Shown: positions 1-6,922 of the stretch, in pieces
Position numbering within the stretch: the stretch's first letter is position 1
How the letters are laid out: each line of letters opens with the position of its first letter
Assembly: GCA_009774055.1 (NCBI GenBank)
Contig: VSNB01000064.1
Location: forward strand, 1-14,026
Direction of reading: 5' to 3'
DNA from: Clostridiales bacterium
Lineage (GTDB): Bacteria > Bacillota > Clostridia > Oscillospirales > Oscillospiraceae
DNA: 14,026 nucleotides
Position numbers and translations under genes: made by a program
The notes under the pieces: model-generated
Database searches by the model: none
The model's input: only the letters and a program-made list of their open reading frames with translations
What the model was told of the DNA's origin: nothing

Positions 1-963
1 TTCCCGCCCGCCCCGGCGGTATTGGAGGCGGTGAACGCGGCGGAGATCAACCGTCTGAACCTCTACCCAGACCCCGAGGGAAGGGCCCTGCGGCAGAAGC
101 TGGCGGAGCACTATAATGTAGGAATAGATCATATTTTTCTTGCTAATGGCTCCGACGAGCTGCTGAACTTCTTCTTCATGGCCTTCTGTGACCAGACCAG
201 GCCGGTGGCCTTTCCTGCCGTCAGCTACGGCTTTTATCCGGTTTACGCCTGCCTTTACCGCCTCCCCTATGACGAGATTCCTCTGAGAGAGGACTTTCGC
301 CTGGAACCGCTGGACTACTGCGGCATCGGCAAAAACATTGTCATCGCCAACCCCAACGCGCCCACAGGCCGGATTATCGGCGTGGACGATATCGAGAAAA
401 TCGTCTGCAGCAACCCGGACCACGTGGTCATGATTGATGAGGCGTATATTGACTTCGGCGGCGAGAGCTGCCTGCCGCTGGCGGGGAAATACGAGAACCT
501 GCTGGTTTGCCAGACCTTTTCCAAATTCCGCTCCCTGGCCGGGGGACGGCTGGGCTTTGCCATCGGCAGTCCAGGCCTGATCGAAGATCTGGACAAGATG
601 AAATACTCCACCAATTCCTATAACATCAACCGCCTCACCATGGCCGCGGCAATCGCCACCATTGAGAATCACGAGTACTACGTAAACAATAGCCGGAAGA
701 TCCAAGAAAACCGCGCCTATACTGTGGCGGAGCTGAATAAGCTTGGCTTTGAAACACTCCCCAGTATGGCTAACTTCATTTTTACCTGCTGTCCCCGGAT
801 GGAGGGCGGCGCTTTCTACCGCGCCCTGAAGGCCAAAGGCATCCTGGTGCGGCACTGGGAGAAGGCGGCTATTGCCGACTGGTGCCGCGTCACCATCGGG
901 TCCAGGGAACAGATGGACCTCTTTCTGAAGAAGGTCCGGGAGATTTTGAAGGAGGTGGACTGA
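1..963 (+). CDS. hisC: Histidinol-phosphate aminotransferase, 5'-truncated by window edge
   Basis: This is a PLP-dependent fold-type I aminotransferase that converts imidazole-acetol phosphate to L-histidinol phosphate with glutamate as amino donor, in the cytoplasm. The frame is open from base 1 and begins with FPPAPAVLEAVN, which matches the usual HisC region after the N-terminal 'N-x-N' motif, so roughly 30-40 residues lie upstream. The TTG at 22 is not a credible start. Visible motifs are NRLNLYPDPEG, NPNAPTG (cofactor pocket), IDEAYIDFGG, and TFSKFRSLAGGRLGF, whose Lys should be the PLP-binding residue. About 320 codons are present; the family usually has about 350 residues. The stop TGA shares its last base with the hisB ATG (TGATG), indicating translational coupling. 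The other early his genes (hisG, hisD) would be expected upstream, outside the window. Confidence 0.95.
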   Translation, partial: FPPAPAVLEAVNAAEINRLNLYPDPEGRALRQKLAEHYNVGIDHIFLANGSDELLNFFFMAFCDQTRPVAFPAVSYGFYPVYACLYRLPYDEIPLREDFRLEPLDYCGIGKNIVIANPNAPTGRIIGVDDIEKIVCSNPDHVVMIDEAYIDFGGESCLPLAGKYENLLVCQTFSKFRSLAGGRLGFAIGSPGLIEDLDKMKYSTNSYNINRLTMAAAIATIENHEYYVNNSRKIQENRAYTVAELNKLGFETLPSMANFIFTCCPRMEGGAFYRALKAKGILVRHWEKAAIADWCRVTIGSREQMDLFLKKVREILKEVD

Positions 964-1550
964 TGCGCGCCGCTGAACTGAGCCGCACCACGGCGGAAAC
1001 GGACGTCCGGCTGCGGCTGGAACTGGACGGTACCGGGCTGAGCCAAATTGCAACCGGCTGCGGTTTCCTGGACCACATGCTGACCCTTTTCGCCCGGCAC
1101 GGGCGGTTCGACCTATCCGTCCAATGTAAGGGCGATACCAACGTGGACGACCACCACACGGTGGAGGACATCGGCATCTGTCTGGGAGACGCCTTCTCCG
1201 AGGCCCTGGGCGACAAGCGAGGCACAGTGCGCTACGGTTCCGTGCTGCTGCCCATGGACGAGGCCCTGATCCTCACCGCCGTGGATCTCTCCGGTCGGGG
1301 AATGCTATACTGGGACATGCACATCCCCACACCGAAGGTCGGCTCCTTCGATACGGAACTGGCGGAGGAGTTTTTCATCGCCCTGGCCCGCCGGGGAGAT
1401 ATGACCATCCATGTCCGGCAGCTGGCCGGCAGCAACAGCCACCACATAATCGAGGGAGCCTTCAAAGGCCTGGCCCGCTCCCTGTCGGCGGCAGCGGCGA
1501 TTGATTCCCGGTTTCCTCTGGAAATTCCCTCTACCAAGGGGGTGCTGTAA
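963..1550 (+). CDS. hisB: Imidazoleglycerol-phosphate dehydratase
   Basis: This enzyme dehydrates imidazole glycerol phosphate to imidazole acetol phosphate, the substrate of HisC. The 195-residue product has the length of monofunctional IGPD. It carries the duplicated metal-binding histidine motifs: DHML near residue 38, DDHHTVEDIG near 62-71, and NSHHIIE near 160-166. There is no fused N-terminal histidinol-phosphatase domain, so that activity must come from a separate gene not seen here. The ATG at 963 overlaps the hisC stop, and a purine-rich GGAGGTGGAC lies just upstream. An open frame continues upstream of this ATG into hisC, but that part has no HisB similarity. The next gene, hisH, starts 1 bp after the stop. 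Confidence 0.96.
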   Translation: MRAAELSRTTAETDVRLRLELDGTGLSQIATGCGFLDHMLTLFARHGRFDLSVQCKGDTNVDDHHTVEDIGICLGDAFSEALGDKRGTVRYGSVLLPMDEALILTAVDLSGRGMLYWDMHIPTPKVGSFDTELAEEFFIALARRGDMTIHVRQLAGSNSHHIIEGAFKGLARSLSAAAAIDSRFPLEIPSTKGVL

Positions 1551-1551
1551 G

Positions 1552-2169
1552 ATGATCGCCATCATTGACTACGGCGTGGGAAACCTGTTTTCTCTCCAGA
1601 GCTCCCTCGCCGCCATCGGCGCTGAGACGGTCGTTACCGGCGATCCGGCGGTGATCCGGACAGCGGAGAAATTGATCCTCCCAGGTGTGGGCGCGTTCGG
1701 TGACGCCGCCGCGCTGCTGCGGCAAAATGACCTGGATAAATTGGTCTGCCAGGAGGTGGCGGGAGGCAAGCCGCTGCTGGGGATTTGCCTGGGGATGCAG
1801 CTGCTGTTTGACTACGGCTTGGAATATGGGCGGCATAAAGGATTGGGTCTGATTCACGGTTCCGTACAGCCGATTGCGGACTACATTCCCGCGGGGCTCA
1901 AGATTCCGCACATCGGATGGAACGCTCTGCGCTTCCCCGTCAGGAAGCCGGTGAGTCCCCTGTTCAAGCATATCAAGGAGGGGGACTGTGTCTATTTCGT
2001 CCACTCCTTCTGCGGTACAGAGTGCGAGGAGAGTGTGATCGCCTCCGCAGAATACGGGGCCATGCTGACGGCAGCGGTGGGAACGGGCCAGATATACGGA
2101 GTCCAGTTCCATCCGGAGAAAAGCGGAGCCACAGGGCTGCGTATCCTGCAGGCGTTCTGTGAGCTGTAG
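1552..2169 (+). CDS. hisH: Imidazole glycerol phosphate synthase, glutamine amidotransferase subunit
   Basis: HisH hydrolyses glutamine and channels ammonia to HisF in the heterodimeric IGP synthase, which makes imidazole glycerol phosphate and AICAR from PRFAR. The 205-residue product is a class I (triad) amidotransferase. It starts with MIAIIDYGVGNLFSL and has PGVGAFGDA near residue 44, the nucleophile elbow GICLGMQLLF with Cys near residue 80, and FHPEKSG near 186, supplying the catalytic His and Glu. The ATG at 1552 is chosen because homology begins exactly there and it follows the hisB stop by 1 bp. An in-frame start at 1501 would add a tail lying inside hisB. The partner hisF is two genes downstream. 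Confidence 0.96.
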   Translation: MIAIIDYGVGNLFSLQSSLAAIGAETVVTGDPAVIRTAEKLILPGVGAFGDAAALLRQNDLDKLVCQEVAGGKPLLGICLGMQLLFDYGLEYGRHKGLGLIHGSVQPIADYIPAGLKIPHIGWNALRFPVRKPVSPLFKHIKEGDCVYFVHSFCGTECEESVIASAEYGAMLTAAVGTGQIYGVQFHPEKSGATGLRILQAFCEL

Positions 2170-2180
2170 GAGGGATAAAT

Positions 2181-2900
2181 ATGCTGATATTCCCTGCAAT
2201 TGACTTGAAGAGCAGTAAAGTTGTACGACTTTACAAAGGTGATTTCAACACGGTTCATCAGGTGGCGAACGATCCCGCTGCCACCGCGAAGACCTTCTAT
2301 GCCGCCGGGGCCCGTTACCTCCACATGGTGGACCTGGACGGCGCCAAGGACGGAAACCGGAAAAACGCCGCCATTGTGCAAGCAGTGGTAAATACGGGAC
2401 TGAAAATCGAACTTGGCGGCGGCATCCGGTCTATGGCAGACCTGGAAACGGTGTTTTTGTCTGGCGTGTGGCGGGCGGTAATCGGTTCCGCCGCTGTATC
2501 CAATCCTGATTTTGTCCGGGAAGCCGTGGCGGAATTTGGTCCGGAACGCATTGCCGTCGGCATTGATGCCAAGGACGGACTGGTGCGCACATCCGGCTGG
2601 GCAGAAAACGCGGGTATAGCGTATTTGTCATTTGCAAAGCAAATGGAATCAATCGGTGTAAAGTATATTATCTTCACAGATATTGACACGGATGGAATGC
2701 TTTCCGGTCCCGCCTTCCATCGTCTGGATGCACTGCAGAGAACGGTTTCCTGCTCCATCACTGCTTCCGGCGGAGTGTCCTCCAATGAGGATTTGCGAAG
2801 GCTTCGGGATCAGGGACTCTATGCCGCCATTGTGGGAAAGGCGTGGTATGCAGGGGCCGTCGACCTGGCCCAGGCAATCCGGGAAGGAGGTCCGCAGTGA
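2181..2900 (+). CDS. hisA: ProFAR isomerase (phosphoribosylformimino-AICAR ribotide isomerase)
   Basis: HisA performs the Amadori rearrangement of ProFAR to PRFAR, the substrate of HisF/HisH. The 239-residue product is a half-barrel-duplicated (beta-alpha)8 protein related to HisF. Visible features are FPAIDLKSSKVVRLYKGDF with the N-terminal catalytic Asp of AIDL, ELGGGIRS (phosphate loop), VGIDAKDG, the C-terminal catalytic Asp in FTDIDTDGM, and ASGGVSS (second phosphate loop). The start has a good Shine-Dalgarno, AGGAGGG, about 6 nt upstream. The gene begins 11 bp after hisH, and its stop TGA overlaps the GTG start of hisF. Confidence 0.95.
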   Translation: MLIFPAIDLKSSKVVRLYKGDFNTVHQVANDPAATAKTFYAAGARYLHMVDLDGAKDGNRKNAAIVQAVVNTGLKIELGGGIRSMADLETVFLSGVWRAVIGSAAVSNPDFVREAVAEFGPERIAVGIDAKDGLVRTSGWAENAGIAYLSFAKQMESIGVKYIIFTDIDTDGMLSGPAFHRLDALQRTVSCSITASGGVSSNEDLRRLRDQGLYAAIVGKAWYAGAVDLAQAIREGGPQ

Positions 2901-3655
2901 TTACCAAGCGCATCATCCCCTGCCTGGATGTGAAGGACGGCCGGGTGGTGAAAGGGGTCAATTTCCTGGGACTGGCGGACGTCAGCTCCCCGGTGAAGCT
3001 AGCGAAGTTCTACTCCGACTGCGGAGCCGATGAGCTGGTGTTTTACGACATCACCGCCTCCGCTGAGGGCCGGGCGCTGTTTACTGGCATCCTGACGGAG
3101 GTGGCCTCCACCATTTTCATCCCTCTCACCGTAGGCGGAGGTATCAACACCGTAGACGATTTCGACCGGGTGCTGAAATGCGGCGCGGACAAGGTCAGCG
3201 TCAACTCCGGCGCCTTGAAAGACCCCACCCTCATTTCGGCGGCGGCGAAGAAGTACGGCAACCAGTGCGTGGTCCTTTCTGTGGATGCCAAGCGGGTGGA
3301 CGAACAGTTCCGGGTCTTCGCCAAGGGCGGACGGGAGGACACCGGGCTGGACGCCATTGCCTGGATTAAATCCGGCGCTGCCAATGGAGCTGGAGAAATC
3401 GTTCTCAACAGTATCGACACCGACGGCGTAAAGGCTGGGTTCGATCTGGAGATGCTGGAGGCGGTATGTGATGTGGTGGACGTGCCGGTAATTGCCTCCG
3501 GCGGGGCTGGGTGCGCGGAGCACTTCAAGACGCTCTTCCACTCCCTGCCCAAGGTAGACGCGGGGCTGGCGGCCTCCATCTTCCACTTTGGCGAGGTTTC
3601 CATCCCGAACCTCAAGCGTGAGCTGGCGGCGGACGGGATCAATATGCGACTGTAG
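2897..3655 (+). CDS. hisF: Imidazole glycerol phosphate synthase, cyclase subunit
   Basis: HisF is the cyclase half of IGP synthase and uses ammonia from HisH to convert PRFAR into imidazole glycerol phosphate and AICAR. The GTG start at 2897 overlaps the hisA stop (GTGA) and has GGAAGGAGG just upstream. It gives 252 residues, the typical family length, beginning ITKRIIPCLDVKDGRVVKG. The catalytic Asp of CLDV, VGGGINT (phosphate site), SVDAK with the second catalytic Asp, NSIDTDGVKAGFD and ASGGAG are all present. An upstream in-frame ATG at 2843 would add residues with no HisF similarity. The stop codon is embedded in a second Shine-Dalgarno-like sequence that has no start after it. Confidence 0.96.
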   Translation: MITKRIIPCLDVKDGRVVKGVNFLGLADVSSPVKLAKFYSDCGADELVFYDITASAEGRALFTGILTEVASTIFIPLTVGGGINTVDDFDRVLKCGADKVSVNSGALKDPTLISAAAKKYGNQCVVLSVDAKRVDEQFRVFAKGGREDTGLDAIAWIKSGAANGAGEIVLNSIDTDGVKAGFDLEMLEAVCDVVDVPVIASGGAGCAEHFKTLFHSLPKVDAGLAASIFHFGEVSIPNLKRELAADGINMRL

Positions 3656-3660
3656 GAGGT
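3654..3660 (+). promoter_or_regulatory. Orphan Shine-Dalgarno on the hisF stop
   Basis: A perfect AGGAGGT overlaps the TAG stop of hisF, but no ATG, GTG or TTG leading to a sizeable frame lies 5-12 nt downstream. The next gene, hisIE, starts about 240 bp further on with its own AAGGAG. I infer that this is the leftover ribosome-binding site of the ancestral hisF-hisI junction, now separated from hisIE by the inserted element. Chance is an alternative. Confidence 0.35.
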
Positions 3661-3725
3661 ACTGTCTCAGTTTTCGGCAGGACCCCTTTCAAGTCACGGA
3701 TGAATTGCTTCTGCCCATTGCTATA

Positions 3726-3878
3726 GCAAGCTTCAGAATTCATGACAAAAAGGGAGTGGAGGACAAAGCGCGCAGGGCAAGGCGGAGGACGCAGGCGGGC
3801 TGACGCCCGCCAAGGACGACAACGCGGCCATCCGCGCTTTGTACCCCCGAGCTTTTGCCAGGAATTCTGATGATTGCC
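3726..3878. mobile_element. MITE-like inverted-repeat element between hisF and hisIE
   Basis: This is a non-coding element of about 150 bp whose ends are imperfect inverted repeats. The left arm 3733-3750 (CAGAATTCATGACAAAA core) pairs with the right arm 3853-3870, matching 15 of 17 bases over that core. A second block ACAAAGCGCG at 3763-3772 is repeated exactly in inverse as CGCGCTTTGT at 3833-3842. The centre holds a hairpin, GGCGGGC-TGAC-GCCCGCC (3794-3811). ATA occurs just outside each end and could be a short target duplication, but this is weak. A perfect 12-bp palindrome, TTGCTATAGCAA (3718-3729), overlaps the left end. No transposase is encoded. In RNA the whole element would fold into one long hairpin inside the his transcript. 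The hisIE ribosome-binding site lies just outside the right end. Confidence 0.6.
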
Positions 3879-3900
3879 ATAAATAAAAGGAGACGATCTG

Positions 3901-4554
3901 ATGCTCAAGATTGACGAATTGAAATTTGACGCCCAGGGCTTGATTCCCGCTATTGTGGTGGACGCCTCCAGCAAGAAGGTGCTGACCCTGGCCTACATGA
4001 ACCGGGAGAGCCTGGAAATTTCCATGCGGGAGGGCCGTACCTGCTTCTGGTCCCGCTCCCGGCAGGAACTGTGGCGCAAGGGTGAAACCAGCGGCAACGT
4101 CCAGCGCATCGTCTCGATTACCGCCGACTGTGACCGAGACGCACTGGTGGTGACGGTAGACAAGGACGGCCCTGCCTGCCATCTGGGCACAGATTCCTGC
4201 TTTCAAGACAGTGTTTTTGAAAGCGGGCAGCCGCTCCCCTTCTCTGTAGAGGGACTCTACACCCTACTCCAGGGAAGAAAGGAATCTCTGCCGGAGGGCT
4301 CTTACACCACCTACCTGTTTCAAAAGGGTATTGATAAGATCCTAAAAAAGGTGGGTGAGGAATCCACCGAGGTCATTATCGCCGGCAAAGCTGGAGACAA
4401 GCCGGAAACCATCTACGAAATCGCGGATTTGATGTATCATGTGATGGTACTGATGGTGGAAATGGGCATTTCTGTGGAGGATGTGACGGCAGAACTGGCC
4501 TCCCGGCATGTGATCGACCATAAGGTGAAACAGGAGCGAGCCACCGGGATTTAA
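3901..4554 (+). CDS. hisIE: Bifunctional phosphoribosyl-AMP cyclohydrolase / phosphoribosyl-ATP pyrophosphatase
   Basis: This fused enzyme carries out steps 2 and 3 of histidine synthesis: removal of pyrophosphate from PR-ATP (HisE part), then hydrolytic opening of the PR-AMP ring (HisI part). The 217-residue product has the HisI domain at roughly residues 1-115, with LAYMNRESL, FWSRSRQELWRKGETSGN, and the metal-binding DCDRDA and GPACHLG cysteines and histidine. The HisE helical domain spans about 120-210, with GSYTTYLFQKG, KVGEESTEVIIAGK and EIADLMYH. The ATG at 3901 has AAGGAG 8 nt upstream. It is the last his gene here, separated from hisF by 245 bp containing the MITE-like element, unlike the tight spacing elsewhere in the cluster. 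Confidence 0.96.
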   Translation: MLKIDELKFDAQGLIPAIVVDASSKKVLTLAYMNRESLEISMREGRTCFWSRSRQELWRKGETSGNVQRIVSITADCDRDALVVTVDKDGPACHLGTDSCFQDSVFESGQPLPFSVEGLYTLLQGRKESLPEGSYTTYLFQKGIDKILKKVGEESTEVIIAGKAGDKPETIYEIADLMYHVMVLMVEMGISVEDVTAELASRHVIDHKVKQERATGI

Positions 4555-4659
4555 GGAAGTTAGCCAAACGGCCGAAAATGAGGTTCCTCTCGTTGTGTTA
4601 TAGGTCTTTTTCTGATTGGCGGCTACTCCCTAACGGGCAGTATGTGAAAATAAGACGGT

Positions 4660-4767
4660 ATCCCCTGCCGCCGCCTTCCAGGGGATCGCAGAATGGCGGC
4701 TCTGATTTTCTCAGAGCCGCCATTCCTGCGCGTAACACTGCTCGCACGGCGGTTTTTACCGTTGTGC
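4660..4767. other. Three consecutive hairpins between convergent genes
   Basis: The gap 4555-4801 contains three inverted repeats in a row. They are ATCCCCTG/CAGGGGAT (4660-4667 with 4679-4686), a perfect 15-bp stem starting GAATGGCGG (4691-4705 with 4711-4725, 5-nt loop), and a 10-bp stem with two G-U pairs, GCACGGCGGT/ACCGTTGTGC (4744-4753 with 4758-4767, TTTT loop). None is followed by a clear U-run on either strand, so they are not textbook intrinsic terminators. A U-rich run at 4606-4612 lacks a convincing stem. Their place between hisIE and the oppositely oriented 4802-6049 gene suggests a transcription or mRNA-end barrier, or remnants of a repeat. Confidence 0.5.
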
Positions 4768-4801
4768 CGCAGATTGAATTATTTAATCATCCCAAAGAGA
4801 C

Positions 4802-6049
4802 TCAAGAATCCCTGTGCCCAAGAAGCGTTCCCAGGTTCTCCTTGTAATAGCTGTAAATATTTTGTACGCGATCCCAAACCTGTTCATCAAAATAGACATC
4901 GTTCTTCTGGCTGACCATGCTCTCTACATATTGACGGAGATCAGAGTAGAACAGATGGCTGGCATCGTAGCAAACGTACTGTTCATCCTCGTAAATTTTG
5001 TACGGTTCCATCTGCTCAAAGGTCGCCAATTGACCGCGGATGAAAGCATAGTCCTGTGGGGCCGTAATTCTGCTTTTCTCGTATGTGAAGACATAAATTA
5101 AAGGCACATCCACCCCGCCGTCAATGTCACCCTTGCGCTGTGGAATATATGCGCTCAGCGCCAACGCCTGTTCCATATCGGAAGAGCCGATTTTTTTGTC
5201 ATAGCCGTCTGTCGTGCGGCGATGCAGGCCGGTAAGCTGTAACTGCATATCCATCGGTACGGAAGAATCAAAAACGGGATTTTGGCCGCTGTCTATTACC
5301 GTTAACTCCATCGGAGATACAGAAGGAACAATCGTTCCATCAACTTGCGCCAACAGCTTCTGACAAAGCGCCAAATACTCGGCAGATGATTTGTTTCTCT
5401 CGGCGGGGTCTGTGGTATAGCTTTCAAAGTAGGGCCTTAATTCTTCCATGATTTCCTCAATAAGCTTTGCGTCCGCTTCGGCAGGCGTAATTGGCGTGGG
5501 GTATTCCGTTGGAATAACGCTGGGTTCCGCAAAATCAACCGTGCACATCCAGTCCTGGCCAAAAGCAAAATGATTGTTTGTCAGGACAAAAAAGTACCAG
5601 TCATTACCCGCCAGCGGCGTTTCCAACATCGCTATATCGTAGGCTTCCGAAAGGTCGATGGTCATCGTACCGCTGGAATGAGCCGGGATATGCGTGCCGC
5701 TGAAGGATACGTTTTTCTCTGCAATCGGCGCTATTTCTTCGCTGGTGCTCCATTGCATCAGCTTGAGCGCTGATTGGAAGTGAAGATCTTTGTCCGACCT
5801 GTTTTCGACCCAAACTGACACAACGCCGTTTCCCTCATAAACAGCAGAAATCCCCAAATCGTCTCCGGACAGCGATGAGAAAAGGCTGAACGTGAAAGCG
5901 GTTGCGCTCAAGCAGCACAGTATCACAGCCGCTGCAATCACTGCCATTTTGAAAGGTTGGAAAGACTTCCCGCGATCCAGGTCAACGCCTGTTCTCTTCT
6001 CAAAAATATCTTTTATGTTCTGCAAGTTTGTTCTCTTGAAAGAATCCAT
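4802..6049 (-). CDS. Single-span membrane protein, probable regulator (anti-sigma-like) of the adjacent ECF sigma factor
   Basis: The 415-residue product has a short, basic N-terminal cytoplasmic segment (about residues 1-34), one hydrophobic helix (about 35-57, from MAVIAAAVILCC), and then a large, soluble, presumably extracellular part. Residues of about 60-165 look like a beta-rich Ig-like region (VSVWVENRSDKDLHF, HIPAHSSGTMTI). The rest mixes acidic helices, such as ADAKLIEEIMEELRPYF, with a C-terminal globular portion. It starts 15 bp after the sigma factor stop with an AGGAGG 5-6 nt upstream, so the two are almost certainly co-transcribed. Membrane proteins in this position commonly bind and restrain the sigma factor. 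I see no zinc-finger anti-sigma motif (HxxxCxxC), so the anti-sigma role is inferred from position and topology only. The outer domain may sense an envelope signal. Confidence 0.6.
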   Translation of the reverse strand: MDSFKRTNLQNIKDIFEKRTGVDLDRGKSFQPFKMAVIAAAVILCCLSATAFTFSLFSSLSGDDLGISAVYEGNGVVSVWVENRSDKDLHFQSALKLMQWSTSEEIAPIAEKNVSFSGTHIPAHSSGTMTIDLSEAYDIAMLETPLAGNDWYFFVLTNNHFAFGQDWMCTVDFAEPSVIPTEYPTPITPAEADAKLIEEIMEELRPYFESYTTDPAERNKSSAEYLALCQKLLAQVDGTIVPSVSPMELTVIDSGQNPVFDSSVPMDMQLQLTGLHRRTTDGYDKKIGSSDMEQALALSAYIPQRKGDIDGGVDVPLIYVFTYEKSRITAPQDYAFIRGQLATFEQMEPYKIYEDEQYVCYDASHLFYSDLRQYVESMVSQKNDVYFDEQVWDRVQNIYSYYKENLGTLLGHRDS

Positions 6050-6064
6050 AGTAACCTCCTAGAT

Positions 6065-6607
6065 TTAATTAGAAAGAGCCTCCCGCAGCTTCAGCTTGGT
6101 TTGGTACAGGCGGTTGTCTACCTGCTTTGCGCTCATATCCATTGCAAGCGCAATTTCCTTCGGCTTTTGTTCATAGTAATAGCGGCGGATCAGAATCTCC
6201 CGGTCCGGTTCACCTAAGGCATTGATTGCAGCGATTAACGCGTTTCTCGTTTCCTCTTTCAAAATATCGTCAACAATGCCAATGTGATCAATAAAATCCG
6301 TATCTTCAAGAGGAACCGTATCTCTTTTCGCAAGTTCACGGCAGCGGTTGACCGCCTGTGTTCTTGCAATAATTGACAGCCAGGTTTTTAATTTTCCTCT
6401 CTCCGGGTTGTACTTGTCCGGGTGTTCCCACAAATAAATGAACGCATCTGCTACGCACTCCTCAACATCCTGCGCAGAACCAATATGACTCAGAACCGCG
6501 CCGGAAACGGACCAAAGGAGTTTGGAATATTTTTTGATCACTTCATTGACCGCCGCTTCATCTCTGTGTCTGATTGCGGATATAATTTTTTCGTCATTCA
6601 AAGACAT
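6065..6607 (-). CDS. ECF-type RNA polymerase sigma factor
   Basis: This is a small sigma-70-family factor of about 180 residues with only regions 2 and 4. Region 2 covers about residues 20-95: YSKLLWSVSGAVL, DVEECVADAFIYLWEHPDKYNPERG and LKTWLSIIARTQAVNRCRE. Region 4 is about 120-178, with EPDREILIRRYYYEQKPKEIA followed by a helix-turn-helix, MDMSAKQVDNRLYQTKLKLREAL. Start choice is uncertain. The ATG at 6607 is given here, but the AGAGG Shine-Dalgarno lies only 2 nt before it. A TTG at 6601 would have ideal 8-nt spacing and would give MNDEKII, typical of this family. The gene heads a two-gene unit with the membrane protein downstream. A likely -10 (TACTAT, minus strand 6644-6639) lies about 30 bp upstream. 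Confidence 0.92.
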   Translation of the reverse strand: MSLNDEKIISAIRHRDEAAVNEVIKKYSKLLWSVSGAVLSHIGSAQDVEECVADAFIYLWEHPDKYNPERGKLKTWLSIIARTQAVNRCRELAKRDTVPLEDTDFIDHIGIVDDILKEETRNALIAAINALGEPDREILIRRYYYEQKPKEIALAMDMSAKQVDNRLYQTKLKLREALSN

Positions 6608-6638
6608 CACCTCTTACGATTAAATTAACCGGTCAAAT

Positions 6639-6644
6639 ATAGTA
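6639..6644 (-). promoter_or_regulatory. Candidate -10 element of the sigma factor operon
   Basis: TACTAT on the minus strand is close to the sigma-A -10 consensus and would start RNA about 25 bp before the sigma gene. No good TTGACA-like -35 lies at 16-18 bp. The spacer region carries TTTCCACTTTTT, which also lies in front of the -10 of the divergent promoter at 6956-6961. The promoter could instead be read by the ECF factor itself. Confidence 0.3.
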
Positions 6645-6718
6645 CGTTGGAAAAAGTGGAAACACTTAAAATATTTTTACAAAAAGCGCACAAGCCGCAG
6701 CCCGCCAAAACCTATCCC

Positions 6719-6884
6719 TTAGAGCCTGTTTCATATCTCAACGAGTGCGGATTGGCGAGTGGATTTTTTGTCCAGCAAGGCAAAAAGCCGCAGCAATCCT
6801 GACGGATTGTAAGGGTTTTTAACGAAGTCTGGGCGGAAAATCCGCCGTCAAGACGTGCGCGGGGAGATATTAAACAGGCTCTTA
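6719..6884. mobile_element. IS5-like MITE with TTA target-site duplication
   Basis: This is a 160-bp non-coding element (6722-6881) flanked on both sides by TTA (6719-6721 and 6882-6884). The terminal inverted repeats are GAGCCTGTTTCATATCTC on the left and, read inward from the right, GAGCCTGTTTAATATCTC, matching at 17 of 18 positions. Ends beginning GAGCCTG and a 3-bp TNA duplication are known from the IS5 family (IS1031/IS427-type groups), so I infer mobilisation by an IS5-type transposase encoded elsewhere. Inside are short hairpins, CAATCC/GGATTG (6794-6809) and GGCGGA-AAA-TCCGCC (6832-6846). A 77-codon open frame crossing it on the minus strand is not a credible gene. It lies in the divergent intergenic region upstream of the sigma factor. 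Confidence 0.75.
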
Positions 6885-6922
6885 GAGAAGCCGCTTCAGA
6901 ATTCTCCCCAAAGCCGCCAGGC

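Noticed and set aside
22..24. TTG at 22 as the start of hisC
   Set aside because: The frame is open to base 1 and the residues before it match the HisC N-terminal region. The true start is outside the window.
4573..4615. Intrinsic terminator directly after hisIE
   Set aside because: There is a T-run at 4606-4612, but the upstream GAGG/CCTC pairing leaves too short a loop and too few pairs to call.
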